From the NCBI RefSeq assembly GCF_004135585.1, contig NZ_CP035501.1, positions 3,233,501-3,297,500 of the forward strand: a DNA stretch of 64,000 nucleotides, written 5' to 3'. The stretch comes from Sphingosinicella sp. BN140058 (GTDB taxonomy: Bacteria; Pseudomonadota; Alphaproteobacteria; Sphingomonadales; Sphingomonadaceae). How positions within the stretch are numbered: the stretch's first letter is position 1; every line of letters begins with the position of its first letter. Positions 21,051-29,705 of the stretch are shown here, one piece after another. Below the pieces are notes generated by a model. It saw only the letters and a list, made by a program, of their open reading frames with translations, searched no databases and was not told where the DNA came from. Position numbers and translations under genes: made by a program.

Positions 21051-22528
21051 TGGCACGTCTCCAGGTCCTGTCGGTCGCGTCCGAAGTCTATCCGCTGATC
21101 AAGACGGGCGGGCTGGCCGACGTCGCCGGAGCGCTGCCGGGGGCACTTGCCGGCGAGGGCATTGCGATGCGGACCCTCGTGCCCGGCTACCCCGCGGTCA
21201 CCGGAGCGCTGAAGCGCGCGCAGGCCGTGCACGCCTTCGACGACCTGTTCGGCGGCCCCGCACGCCTGCTTGCCGGCAAGGCGGCGGGGCTCGATCTTCT
21301 GGTGATCGATGCGCCGCATCTCTACGCCCGCCCCGGCAATCCCTATCTCGGTGCCGACGGGCGCGACTGGCCGGACAATGCGTTCCGCTTTGCCGCGCTT
21401 GCGCGGGTCGCGGCGGCGCTCGGGCGGGGGCTGCTTCCCGCTTATCGTCCCAGCGTGATCCACTGCCACGATTGGCAGGCCGGGCTGACGCCCGCTTATG
21501 TCGCGTTCGGCGAGGGGCCCGCGGTGCCGACCGTGATGACGGTCCACAATCTTGCTTTCCAGGGCGCGTTCCCCGCCGATCTGCTCGAAGCGCTCGGGCT
21601 GCCGCCGCGCGCCTTCACCGTCGACGGTGTCGAATATCATGGCCAGATCGGCTTCCTGAAGGCGGGGCTGCGGCTGGCCGACCGGATCACGACCGTGTCG
21701 CCGACCTATGCCAACGAGATCTGCTCGGACGAATTCGGCATGGGCCTGCAGGGTCTGCTGCGCGGGCGTGCGGAGCGGCTGCAGGGGATCCTCAACGGCA
21801 TCGACACGGCGGTCTGGGATCCGGCTGCCGATCCGTTGATACCGGCACCCTATGATGCTGCCGATCCGGCGTCGCGGGCTGCGGACAAAGCGGCGCTGCA
21901 GGCGGAAATGGGCCTGGACGAGGCGCCGGACACCCTGCTGTTCGCGGTGATCTCGCGCCTTGGGTGGCAGAAAGGGCTCGATCTTCTGCTCGACGCCTTG
22001 CCGCTGCTGATCGCCGAGGGTGCGCAGCTGGCCTTGCTCGGATCGGGCGACGCCGCGCTGGAGGCCGGCTTCCGGGCTGCGGCCGACGCGCATCCCGGGC
22101 GGATCGCCTGCCGGATCGGCTATGACGAGGGCCTTGCCCACCGCATCCAGGCGGGTGCCGACGCCCTGCTGGTGCCGTCGCGCTTCGAGCCGTGCGGGCT
22201 CACGCAGCTTTGTGCGCTCCGCTATGGCGCGGTGCCGGTGGTCGCCCGCGTCGGCGGCCTCGCCGACACCGTGATCGATGCGAGCCCGATGGCGCTCGCT
22301 GCCGGCGCGGCGACCGGCGTGATGTTCTCTCCGGTCAATCAGACGATGTTCGAAGGCGCGCTGCGCCGCACCGCCGCCTTGTACCGTCAGCCAGCGACAT
22401 GGTCGCGGCTGCAGGCCAACGGCATGGCGACCGACGTGTCGTGGCACGGCCCGGCGCAGGATTATGCCCGGCTGTTCCGCAGCCTGGCGCCGGGCGCCGC
22501 CCCCGCGAGGCGGCGCGCCAAGGCATGA
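21050..22528 (+). CDS. glgA: Glycogen synthase GlgA
   Basis: GT5 enzyme that adds glucose from ADP-glucose to the growing glucan. The 492 residues begin [20 protein letters not shown], carrying the ADP-glucose-binding KxGG motif. The C-terminal domain has [14 protein letters not shown] and [18 protein letters not shown] with the catalytic Glu of GT-B retaining enzymes. The start overlaps the glgC stop, and the stop TGA overlaps the start ATG of the second glgX (ATGA). glgC, glgA and glgX2 are therefore tightly coupled. Confidence 0.96.
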   Translation: MARLQVLSVASEVYPLIKTGGLADVAGALPGALAGEGIAMRTLVPGYPAVTGALKRAQAVHAFDDLFGGPARLLAGKAAGLDLLVIDAPHLYARPGNPYLGADGRDWPDNAFRFAALARVAAALGRGLLPAYRPSVIHCHDWQAGLTPAYVAFGEGPAVPTVMTVHNLAFQGAFPADLLEALGLPPRAFTVDGVEYHGQIGFLKAGLRLADRITTVSPTYANEICSDEFGMGLQGLLRGRAERLQGILNGIDTAVWDPAADPLIPAPYDAADPASRAADKAALQAEMGLDEAPDTLLFAVISRLGWQKGLDLLLDALPLLIAEGAQLALLGSGDAALEAGFRAAADAHPGRIACRIGYDEGLAHRIQAGADALLVPSRFEPCGLTQLCALRYGAVPVVARVGGLADTVIDASPMALAAGAATGVMFSPVNQTMFEGALRRTAALYRQPATWSRLQANGMATDVSWHGPAQDYARLFRSLAPGAAPARRRAKA

Positions 22529-24639
22529 CCATCCGGCCCGGGGAAGGGCGGGCGGAGCCGCTCGGAGTCACCCTGGGCGGCGACGGTGTGAACGTGGCGA
22601 TCTTTTCGGCGCATGCCGACGCGATCGACTTCTGCCTGTTCGACGACGCCGGCGCGAAGGAGGTGGAGCGGGTACGTCTCGCGGGGCGGACGGGGGACGT
22701 CCATCATGCCTGGATCCCTGGGGTCGGCGTCGGCGCCCGCTATGGCCTGCGCGCCCATGGCCCTTGGGCGCCGGCGGCGGGGCACCGGTTCAATTCGGCC
22801 AAGCTGCTGGTCGATCCGCATGCGCGGGTGCTCGATCGGGGGTTCGTGCTGCACCCGAGCATGTTCGGGCATGATGCGGCGGGTGGGCCGGACGGCCAGG
22901 ACAGCGCGCCGTTCATGCCGAAGGGGATCGTCACCGAGACCCCTCCGCCGTTCGGGCTGAGCTTGTCGAAGCCCTTTCTTTCCTCTTCCTCCCCACGAGA
23001 AAAGAAGGAGGGGGCTTCGACAAGCTCAGCCCGAACGGGTGCAAATGTGAATGGCAAGGGGAGCCGATCGCTGCCCGTGCCGTGGTCCGAGACGATCCTC
23101 TACGAGCTTCACGTCCGCGGCTTCACCATGCGGCATGGCGACGTGCCGCCGGCGGTCCGCGGCACCTTTGCCGGCCTCGCTTCCCCCGCTGCGATCGACC
23201 ATCTCGTCCGGCTCGGCATCACGAGCGTCGAGATCCTGCCGGCCGCGGCGTGGATCGACGAGCGGCATCTCGGGCCGCTCGGTCTCACCAATTACTGGGG
23301 CTATAATCCGGTCGCCTTCCTCGCGCCCGATCCGCGCCTGGCGCCCGGCGGCTGGCCGGAGATCGCGGCGGCGGTGGCGGCGCTGGCCGCGGCGGGGATC
23401 GAGACGATCGTCGACGTCGTCTACAATCACAGCGGCGAGGGCGACGCGCTCGGGCCGACCCTGTCGCTGCGCGGTCTCGACAATGCGACCTATTACCGGC
23501 TGCAGGCCGACGATCCGGCCGCTTATGTCGACGACAGCGGCACCGGCAACACGCTGGCGCTAGACCGTGCGCCGGTGGTGCGGCTGGTGATGGACGCGCT
23601 GCGCTGCTGGGCGCGGGCCGGCGTGCACGGCTTTCGCTTCGATCTTGCCACCTGCCTCGGCCGCCGCCCGGACGGCTTCGACCCGCAAGCGCCGCTGCTC
23701 GCCGCGATCGAGCAGGATCCGGAGCTGCGCGGGCTGAAGCTGATCGCCGAAGCCTGGGACATCGGCCCCGGCGGCTATCAGGTGGGCAGGTTCGGCGGCG
23801 CCTGGGGCGAGTGGAACGACCGCTTCCGGGACGACGTCCGCCGCTTCTGGCGCGGCGATCCGCACCGCCTCGGCAGCCTCGCCACCCGCCTGGCCGGATC
23901 GGCGGACCTGTTCGCCGCCAAGAGGCGGCCGTCGCGGGGGATCAACTTCGTCACAGCCCATGACGGCTTCACCCTGGCCGACCTCGTTGCCCACTCGGAA
24001 AAGCACAACCACGCCAATGGCGAAGACAATCGGGACGGCAGCAACGAGAATTTCAGCTGGAACAACGGCGCCGAGGGCGCAACCGACGTTCCTGCCATCC
24101 GCGCCGCGCGGCTGCACGACCAGCGCGCCCTGATCGCCACCCTGCTGCTGGCGCGCGGCACGCCGATGCTGTCGATGGGCGCCGAACTCGGCCACAGCCA
24201 GAGCGGCAACAACAATGCCTATGCCCAGGACAATGAAGGCAGCTGGATCGACTGGGATCGCAGCGACGAAAGCCTTCGCGCCTTCACCCAGCGTCTGATC
24301 GCGCTGCGCCATGCCTATCCGGTGCTGCGCCAGGATCGTTTCCTCACCGGCGAGGGCGACGTCCAATGGCTGACGCCCCTGGGGGCGGCCATGACCCCGA
24401 ACGATTGGGAGAGCGGCGACGGCATGGCGATGCTGCTCGGTCACGCAGGCGAGCGTCTGGCACTCCTCGTCAACGGCGGGCGCGAGGCACGGACTTTCGT
24501 CTTGCCGGAGGCGCGGACGGACCTCGACTGGCGCGTTCTTGCCGACAGCAATCCGGAGGAGCGGGACTTTCACGAGGGTGGGCCCGAATTCGCGGTCGCG
24601 GGGCGGTCGCTGCTGCTGGTTGCCGAAGAGCCGCGCTGA
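22525..24639 (+). CDS. glgX: Glycogen debranching enzyme GlgX (second copy) with an in-frame palindromic insertion
   Basis: A 704-residue paralogue of the protein at 4089. All catalytic residues are kept: D373 (HGFRFDLA), E409 ([10 protein letters not shown]) and D480 (TAHDG). Between the N-terminal CBM48 domain (ending at [11 protein letters not shown]) and the barrel (from [16 protein letters not shown]), residues 142-172 are encoded by a 91-bp palindromic sphingomonad element (22948-23038). The first GlgX has a short ordinary linker in the same place. The frame stays open, so the enzyme may still fold with a flexible loop. The low-complexity stretch after the element ([12 protein letters not shown]) is also absent from the paralogue. 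The start is coupled to the glgA stop. Confidence 0.93.
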   Translation: MTIRPGEGRAEPLGVTLGGDGVNVAIFSAHADAIDFCLFDDAGAKEVERVRLAGRTGDVHHAWIPGVGVGARYGLRAHGPWAPAAGHRFNSAKLLVDPHARVLDRGFVLHPSMFGHDAAGGPDGQDSAPFMPKGIVTETPPPFGLSLSKPFLSSSSPREKKEGASTSSARTGANVNGKGSRSLPVPWSETILYELHVRGFTMRHGDVPPAVRGTFAGLASPAAIDHLVRLGITSVEILPAAAWIDERHLGPLGLTNYWGYNPVAFLAPDPRLAPGGWPEIAAAVAALAAAGIETIVDVVYNHSGEGDALGPTLSLRGLDNATYYRLQADDPAAYVDDSGTGNTLALDRAPVVRLVMDALRCWARAGVHGFRFDLATCLGRRPDGFDPQAPLLAAIEQDPELRGLKLIAEAWDIGPGGYQVGRFGGAWGEWNDRFRDDVRRFWRGDPHRLGSLATRLAGSADLFAAKRRPSRGINFVTAHDGFTLADLVAHSEKHNHANGEDNRDGSNENFSWNNGAEGATDVPAIRAARLHDQRALIATLLLARGTPMLSMGAELGHSQSGNNNAYAQDNEGSWIDWDRSDESLRAFTQRLIALRHAYPVLRQDRFLTGEGDVQWLTPLGAAMTPNDWESGDGMAMLLGHAGERLALLVNGGREARTFVLPEARTDLDWRVLADSNPEERDFHEGGPEFAVAGRSLLLVAEEPR
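22948..23038. repeat. Sphingomonad palindromic element inside glgX coding sequence
   Basis: The left arm is 22948-22974 and the right arm 23012-23038, each 27 bases and perfectly complementary. The arms contain TTCGGGCTGAGCTTGTCGAA and its complement. The central 37 bases are pyrimidine-rich then purine-rich. The sequence is widely dispersed in sphingomonad genomes, normally between genes. Here it is translated as PFGLSLSKP...ASTSSARTG. The left arm begins exactly on a codon boundary. Confidence 0.9.
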
Positions 24640-24679
24640 CCTTTAACGAGGTACAAGACGTTCGGAAGAGGGGAGGCCG

Positions 24680-25981
24680 ATGACCGAGACAGTGGCGAAC
24701 AAGGGACCGCACCGCGCGCACCGGATCCGCAACATCATCGGCGGCTCGGCCGGCAATCTGGTCGAATGGTATGACTGGTACGTCTATTCGGCCTTCACCC
24801 TCTATTTCGCGCCGGCCTTCTTCCCCAAGGGCGATCAAACCGCGCAGTTGCTGAGCGCAGCCGCAATTTTCGCTGTCGGCTTCGTGATGCGCCCGATCGG
24901 CGCTTGGCTGATGGGCATCTATGCCGATCGCCGCGGCCGCAAGGCGGGTCTCACCCTCTCGGTCACGCTGATGTGCCTCGGATCCTTGCTGATCGCGGTG
25001 ACGCCGAGCTACGCGTCGATCGGCGTGCTCGCGCCCACCATCCTGGTGCTGGCGCGGCTGATGCAGGGGCTGAGCGTCGGCGGCGAATATGGCGCCAGCG
25101 CCACCTATCTGAGCGAGATGGCGGAGCGGAAGCATCGCGGTTTCTATTCGAGCTTCCAGTACGTCACCCTGATCTCGGGCCAGCTGATCGCGCTGGCGGT
25201 GCTGCTGGTGCTGCAATCGACGCTGTCCGAAGCGGCGCTCGAAAGCTGGGGCTGGCGAATCCCGTTCGGGATCGGCGCGGTGCTCGCCGTGTTCGTCTTC
25301 TATCTGCGCCGCCGCCTTGCCGAGACGCAGAGCTTCGAGAATGCGAAGACGTCCGGGACTCCGCGCTCGAGTGGGCTGACGTTGTTCCGCGACCATCCGC
25401 GCGAGGCCTTGCTGGTGATGGGCCTCACCGCCGGCGGAACCTTGGCCTTCTATGCCTACACCACCTACATGCAGAAATTCCTGGTCAACACGTCGGGCTT
25501 CAGCCGGGAGGCGGCGACCGAGATCACCGCCGCGGCCCTGTTCGTCTACATGCTCCTGCAGCCGGCGGTCGGCGCCCTGTCGGATCGGGTCGGACGCAAG
25601 CCGATCATGATCGGCTTCGGTATCTTCGGCACCCTGCTCACCGTACCGATCTTCACCGCCCTGGAGACGGTGACGAGTGCCTATGCCGCCTTCGGTCTCG
25701 TGCTCGCCGCCCTCGTCATCGTCTCCGGCTACACTGCGATCAACGCGGTGGTTAAGGCGGAACTGTTCCCGGCCCACATCCGTGCGCTCGGGGTCGCGCT
25801 CCCTTATGCGCTCGCTAACACATTGTTCGGCGGCACCGCCGAATATGCCGCCTTGTGGTTCAAGGATGCGGGGGTCGAGCGTGCTTTCTACTGGTACGTG
25901 ACCGGGCTGATTTTCCTCTCGCTGCTCGTCTACACGTTCATGCGCGACACGCGCGCGCACAGCCATATCGCGGAGGATTGA
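24680..25981 (+). CDS. MFS transporter, metabolite:H+ symporter (MHS) family, KgtP-like
   Basis: Inner-membrane proton symporter of 433 residues with about 12 membrane helices. The N-terminus SAGNLVEWYDWYVYSAF and GFVMRPIGAWLMGIYADRRGRK are the MHS signatures seen in alpha-ketoglutarate permease KgtP and its relatives. RLMQGLSVGGEYGASATYLSEMA and SDRVGRKPIM match the family too. It lies 40 bases after glgX2 on the same strand and may be co-transcribed. A link to glycogen use is not obvious. Dicarboxylate or a related organic acid is the best guess for substrate. Confidence 0.88.
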   Translation: MTETVANKGPHRAHRIRNIIGGSAGNLVEWYDWYVYSAFTLYFAPAFFPKGDQTAQLLSAAAIFAVGFVMRPIGAWLMGIYADRRGRKAGLTLSVTLMCLGSLLIAVTPSYASIGVLAPTILVLARLMQGLSVGGEYGASATYLSEMAERKHRGFYSSFQYVTLISGQLIALAVLLVLQSTLSEAALESWGWRIPFGIGAVLAVFVFYLRRRLAETQSFENAKTSGTPRSSGLTLFRDHPREALLVMGLTAGGTLAFYAYTTYMQKFLVNTSGFSREAATEITAAALFVYMLLQPAVGALSDRVGRKPIMIGFGIFGTLLTVPIFTALETVTSAYAAFGLVLAALVIVSGYTAINAVVKAELFPAHIRALGVALPYALANTLFGGTAEYAALWFKDAGVERAFYWYVTGLIFLSLLVYTFMRDTRAHSHIAED

Positions 25982-25998
25982 GCACTGTCTTCACCGGA

Positions 25999-26128
25999 CT
26001 GCCCTCACCCTCCCACCGCTTCGCGGCGGGCCCCTCCCTCTCCCCAAATGGGAGAGGGACCTTTTACTTCCTCTCCCATTTGGGGAGAGGGAGGGCCCCA
26101 AGCCGCAGGCTTGGGAGGGTGAGGGCAG
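25999..26128. repeat. 130-bp nested inverted repeat between convergent genes
   Basis: The outer arms CTGCCCTCACCCTCCCA (25999-26015) and its complement (26112-26128) match over 17 bases. The inner arms around CCCTCTCCCCAAATGGGAGAGG are nearly perfect over about 30 bases. It ends one base before the stop codon of the leftward regulator gene. It may serve as a bidirectional terminator for the transporter and the regulator. Confidence 0.8.
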
Positions 26129-26425
26129 TCACCTTCGCGCGAGCGCGGCGATCTTTTCCAGCGCGCGCAGATGCCGTTCCAGCGCCGCCCGCCCTTGTGC
26201 GGTCAGCGACAGCCAGGTGCGCTGGCGTCCGCCGAGCGCGGCCTTGCGGAGGCGAACGTAGCCGGCCTCCTGCATCTGGGCGAGATGCTTGGAGAGGACC
26301 GAATCGCTGACCTCGATCGTCTCGCGGGCGCTGGCGAACTCCATTTCGTCGACGCCGGCGAGCAAGGCCGACAATTGCAGCCGGGCGGGCGCGTGGATCA
26401 CCGGATCGAGCCCGTCCGCGCTCAT
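26129..26425 (-). CDS. Winged-helix transcriptional regulator (HTH_27 / ArsR-like)
   Basis: A 98-residue DNA-binding protein. The whole length fits the winged-helix family typified by RLQLSALLA, then VSDSVLSKHLAQMQEAGYVRLRK as the recognition region, then a wing ending RTWLSLTAQGRAALERHL. No metal-binding or sensor residues are visible. The start ATG at 26425 overlaps the stop of the upstream four-helix membrane protein (ATGA), so the two are one operon. In this family the regulator is often paired with a small membrane protein of unknown role. The likely target is the shared upstream region with its palindrome. Confidence 0.85.
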   Translation of the reverse strand: MSADGLDPVIHAPARLQLSALLAGVDEMEFASARETIEVSDSVLSKHLAQMQEAGYVRLRKAALGGRQRTWLSLTAQGRAALERHLRALEKIAALARR

Positions 26426-26889
26426 CGCGGCTCCGACAATTCGGCGCGATAGGCGCGCTCCCAGGCGCGGCTCGCCCAGGTTCCGTATGTTCCGACGACC
26501 AGCCCCGCAAGAAGGGGCACCGAAACGAGACCGTAGACCTGCTTGCCGATCAGCGCAGCGGCAAGGCCGGCCATGGTGACGCCGACGAACAGCCAGGTGA
26601 TGCTGCGGGTCCGCCCCTGGCGATAGCCGTTGACGAAAAAGCCGTCGCGGGCGCGGTCGCGGGCGATCACGCCAAAGGTGAGCAGCATGATCGCCGCCAC
26701 CACCGCCAGCGTTTCCTTCGGCGGCAGCGCATAGCTTGCGACCAGGGCGCCGACGAGCGCACCGAAGGCGAGGTGACGACCGAACGACCATTGCGCCCGG
26801 CTCGCCAGGCGCTGCCGCGTCTCGGCGACCGCGGCGAGCGCCGCCGCGGCCTGGTCGCGGTCCATGTTCGGCTGATCGTCGTTGCGCAT
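26422..26889 (-). CDS. Small four-helix membrane protein of unknown function
   Basis: 155 residues with an N-terminal charged segment (about 1-38) and four predicted membrane helices, centred near residues 45, 65, 104 and 128 (HLAFGALVGALVASYAL, LAVVAAIMLLTFGVIA, WLFVGVTMAGLAAALIG, SVPLLAGLVVGTYGTWA). ATG 26889 is preceded by GAGGAG. It is coupled to the winged-helix gene by a four-base overlap and divergent from the CPBP protease gene. Its role is not recognised. Confidence 0.75.
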   Translation of the reverse strand: MRNDDQPNMDRDQAAAALAAVAETRQRLASRAQWSFGRHLAFGALVGALVASYALPPKETLAVVAAIMLLTFGVIARDRARDGFFVNGYRQGRTRSITWLFVGVTMAGLAAALIGKQVYGLVSVPLLAGLVVGTYGTWASRAWERAYRAELSEPR

Positions 26890-26951
26890 GGCTCCTCATG
26901 CAGACGACTTTCCAAGTGGTCAACTCATCACTTGACGGAGTGGAAAGTCAG

Positions 26952-26978
26952 CGTCATTTTCCGAATCGGAAAGTGACG
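26952..26978. promoter_or_regulatory. 27-bp near-perfect palindrome upstream of the CPBP gene
   Basis: CGTCATTTTCCGA, one central base, then TCGGAAAGTGACG. The 13-base arms carry one mismatch. A related half-site pair ACTTTCCA (26907) and TGGAAAGT (26941) lies just left of it. The position between divergent genes, one encoding a winged-helix regulator, suggests an operator. Confidence 0.5.
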
Positions 26979-27005
26979 CCGTCCGGTTGCGGCAACAGGG
27001 AGTGA

Positions 27006-27758
27006 ATGATGATCGAGATCCTATGGCTGATTGCGATGCTCGCCGGCCTCGCCGTGTGGACGGTCCGCGGAAACCGCCAATATGCGGCGTTCAAGCGCGC
27101 CGAGGACGAGAGCCGCCGCATCGCCTTCTACCGGCGTTGGACGGTCGAGAGCTTCCTGCTGCTGACCGGCGCAAGCCTGATCACGCTGCTGATGCTCGGC
27201 CGAAGCGATGCGCCGTTCGCGATGCCGGATCTGTTCGCATCCTTGGCGGCGCGCCTTCCCAAACACGATCCTGCCCCATCCTCCGACGGCGGCGCGCTCG
27301 ACTTCGCGATCGGGGTCGCCCTGGCGCTCGGCGGTGTGGCAGCGGTGCAGATCTACCGGCTGCGGCGGGTGGTCGATGCGATCACCGCCGACATCGAGCC
27401 TTTGTTCCCGCGCAGCCCACGCGAGCGGATTGCGGTCGTGCCGTTGTGCCTCAATGCCGGCTTCAGCGAGGAATTGTTCTTCCGCCTCGCGCTGCCGTTG
27501 CTGGTCGCGGATGTGACCGGCTCGGCAGCGATCGGCTTCGGCGTGGCGCTGGCGGCATTCGGGCTCATGCACGCCTACCAGGGCTGGAAAGGCGTGGTCG
27601 GCACCACTCTGGTCGGCGGATTGTTGACCGTCCACTATCTCCAGCACGGCGCATTGTTGTGGCTGATGGGGGTGCATGCCGCGATCGATCTCGTCGCGCT
27701 TATCGTGCGGCCGTGGATTGCCGGGCGGATGGTGGGGCGCCGCGCGATGGCAGCCTGA
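27006..27758 (+). CDS. CPBP (CAAX-like) intramembrane metalloprotease
   Basis: Polytopic membrane protein of 250 residues with the three motifs of the Abi/CPBP family: SEELFFR (glutamate pair and arginine) near residue 156, FGLMHAYQG with the first histidine, and MGVHAAIDL with the later histidine. These should bind the catalytic zinc. Members cleave prenylated or membrane-bound peptides, or act in bacteriocin processing or immunity. The substrate here is unknown. Two adjacent ATGs (27006 and 27009) follow AGGGAG. It is divergent from the regulator pair and probably controlled from the palindrome at 26952. Confidence 0.88.
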   Translation: MMIEILWLIAMLAGLAVWTVRGNRQYAAFKRAEDESRRIAFYRRWTVESFLLLTGASLITLLMLGRSDAPFAMPDLFASLAARLPKHDPAPSSDGGALDFAIGVALALGGVAAVQIYRLRRVVDAITADIEPLFPRSPRERIAVVPLCLNAGFSEELFFRLALPLLVADVTGSAAIGFGVALAAFGLMHAYQGWKGVVGTTLVGGLLTVHYLQHGALLWLMGVHAAIDLVALIVRPWIAGRMVGRRAMAA

Positions 27759-27781
27759 CTGCGAAGCTAGGGATAGATTCA

Positions 27782-27805
27782 CCGGCGGCTGGACAGCGCC
27801 GCCGG
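27782..27805 (+). terminator. Hairpin downstream of the CPBP gene
   Basis: CCGGCGGC, loop of eight bases, GCCGCCGG, followed by CTTTC. The stem is perfect but the U-run is short, so this is a weak intrinsic terminator. The remaining 200 bases before the sigma factor gene show no gene. Confidence 0.45.
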
Positions 27806-28002
27806 CTTTCCCCACGATGAGGCCGTTTTCGATTCAGGGGGATCAAGACAATCTTGTTGCGTCCGCGTCGTCACCATGCCCGAACTCTGTGCCGTTCGCG
27901 GCGCGCGCGTTCTCCAGCACATGCGGCGCGAATTTATTGCACCGGCACATGTCTGATTTGTCCAGCTCGCGCGTCTGATGAGATGCGGGGCTAGAGCCGA
28001 AG

Positions 28003-28479
28003 ATGCCGAGCCTTGCCGAAATGCTTGCGAAAGCGCGGCGCGCGGTCCTGCGCCGGGGCGTTTCCGAGGAGGATGCGGATGAACTCGTGCAGGACGCGTT
28101 TCTGAAGATCGAGCGTTATGAGCAGCACCAGCCGGCACGCTCGCAGGAAGCCTTGCTGGTGACGGCGGCGGTGAACCTGTCGATCGACCGGGCGCGCCGG
28201 CGTGCGCGTGCGCCGTTCGTCGAGCATGACGACATTCAGGCGATCGCGGATCATGCGCCCGATCCCGCTCAGATCGTCGAGGCGCAGGCGCGGCTGCGCC
28301 ATGCCGGCGACGGGCTGGCCCGGCTGCCCGAGCGAACCCGGCGGATCCTGTTGAAGCGGCGGCTGGACAATATGAGCTTTGCGGAAATCGCCGCGTCCGA
28401 GAACATGTCGGTCGCAGCCGTGGAGAAGCAGGTCGCCCGTGCCACCCTTCAGCTGATGCAGTGGATGGCGGAATGGTGA
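28003..28479 (+). CDS. ECF-family RNA polymerase sigma factor (FecI-like)
   Basis: 158 residues with sigma region 2 (about 1-70, EEDADELVQDAFLKIERYE and a conserved AVNLSIDRARRR) and region 4 (about 105-155, LPERTRRILLKRRLDNMSFAEIAASENMSVAAVEKQVARA). It is followed with a four-base overlap by a FecR-type anti-sigma gene and then by a receptor with an STN domain. This is the classic cell-surface-signalling order, in which substrate binding outside the cell frees the sigma factor to transcribe the receptor gene. Confidence 0.92.
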   Translation: MPSLAEMLAKARRAVLRRGVSEEDADELVQDAFLKIERYEQHQPARSQEALLVTAAVNLSIDRARRRARAPFVEHDDIQAIADHAPDPAQIVEAQARLRHAGDGLARLPERTRRILLKRRLDNMSFAEIAASENMSVAAVEKQVARATLQLMQWMAEW

Positions 28480-29462
28480 GCGCCGCCCGATCCCGCACCG
28501 AAGACGAGATGCCGCCGCGAATCGATGCGGAAGCGGCGGCGTGGATCGCGCGGCTCAATTCAGATGCGCGCTGCCCGGAAACGGACGAGGCGCTTCGTGC
28601 CTGGCTGCAGGCGGATCCGGCGCATGAGGCTGCCTTCGAGCGGGCAACGGAAATCTGGTCGATGATCCCCGGCGCGGCGCGCACCGCCGGGCTCGATCGG
28701 CCGGCGCCGCGCGCCCAAAGGCCGTCCTTATGCGCGCCGCAGCCATATTGGGGCATGGCGCTTGCTGCGACGATCCTGATCGCAGTGGGCGCCGGGGGCT
28801 GGTGGGCGGCGCATCGGCCGCTCGATTACGAAACCGCGATCGGCGAACAACGGGTCGCCACGCTCAAGGACGGCAGCCGCATCGCGCTCAACACCGACAC
28901 GGAAGTGCATGTCGATTTCGAGGACAATCTGCGCAAGGTGATCCTCGACCGCGGCGAGGCGATGTTCGAGGTGGCGCCCAACCCCGACCGGCCGTTCGTG
29001 GTCACCGCCGGCGACCGGACCGTACGCGCGGTGGGAACCAGCTTCATCGTCCGACGAACCGAGAGCGGCGTGGTGGTCACGCTGATCCAGGGCAAGGTCG
29101 CGGTCGCATCCTTGCGCCCGACATCGGACCGGCGCACCGACGCGCCCGCAATGCTCACTGCCGGCGAGCGGCTGACGGCGACGGCCGAGGCACCGTCGAC
29201 GATCGACCAGCCCTCCATCGAGGCGGCCACCGCCTGGCGGCGCGGGCAGGCGGTGTTCACCGACACGCCACTTGCCGCCGCCGTTTCCGAGCTCAATCGG
29301 TACGGCGGACCGCGCATCGCGATCGGCGATCCGCGGCTCGGTTCGCTGCGCGTTTCCGGCGTGTTCGCGACCAATGACACGGCCGAATTCGCTGCGGCGA
29401 TCGCTGCCTTGCACGGTCTGCGGGTGGAGCCCGGGCAAAGCGAACTGCGCATCGTCCGCTGA
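28473..29462 (+). CDS. FecR-family anti-sigma factor / signal transducer
   Basis: Inner-membrane protein of about 329 residues. It has a cytoplasmic N-terminal DUF4880-like segment (AEAAAWIARLNS...FERATEIWSMI), one membrane helix near residue 95 (MALAATILIAVGAGGWW) and the periplasmic FecR domain (EQRVATLKDGSRIALNTDTEV ... VGTSFIVRR ... VTLIQGKVAV). The C-terminal part (AVSELNRYGGPRIAIGDPRL) resembles the segment that meets the receptor STN domain. ATG 28473 and GTG 28476 both overlap the sigma factor stop. ATG is preferred. Confidence 0.92.
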   Translation: MVSAARSRTEDEMPPRIDAEAAAWIARLNSDARCPETDEALRAWLQADPAHEAAFERATEIWSMIPGAARTAGLDRPAPRAQRPSLCAPQPYWGMALAATILIAVGAGGWWAAHRPLDYETAIGEQRVATLKDGSRIALNTDTEVHVDFEDNLRKVILDRGEAMFEVAPNPDRPFVVTAGDRTVRAVGTSFIVRRTESGVVVTLIQGKVAVASLRPTSDRRTDAPAMLTAGERLTATAEAPSTIDQPSIEAATAWRRGQAVFTDTPLAAAVSELNRYGGPRIAIGDPRLGSLRVSGVFATNDTAEFAAAIAALHGLRVEPGQSELRIVR

Positions 29463-29705
29463 CGAGCGGGCCCGCTGGATCCATTTTGGTGGGATCCCGT
29501 GCGTGCAGGTTTGCGCGGATCCGCTCTCAAGAGACGCGTTGAGGAATCAACCTCTTAGCTTGTTCGGACGGCGCCGGACCGACGTTCCATGTCTAGAAAT
29601 ATGCACATCGGGTTACTTTTTTGTGTCCCATTGATGTCGGCTTTGCACTGCAGCATCGTCTAGACAAGTGGGAGACGGGGTCGTCGTCTCCCGCAAGGGG
29701 GAAAG

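Noticed and set aside
22525..24639. Second glgX as a pseudogene because of the insertion
   Set aside because: The frame stays open throughout, all three catalytic residues and both domains are intact, and its start is coupled to glgA.
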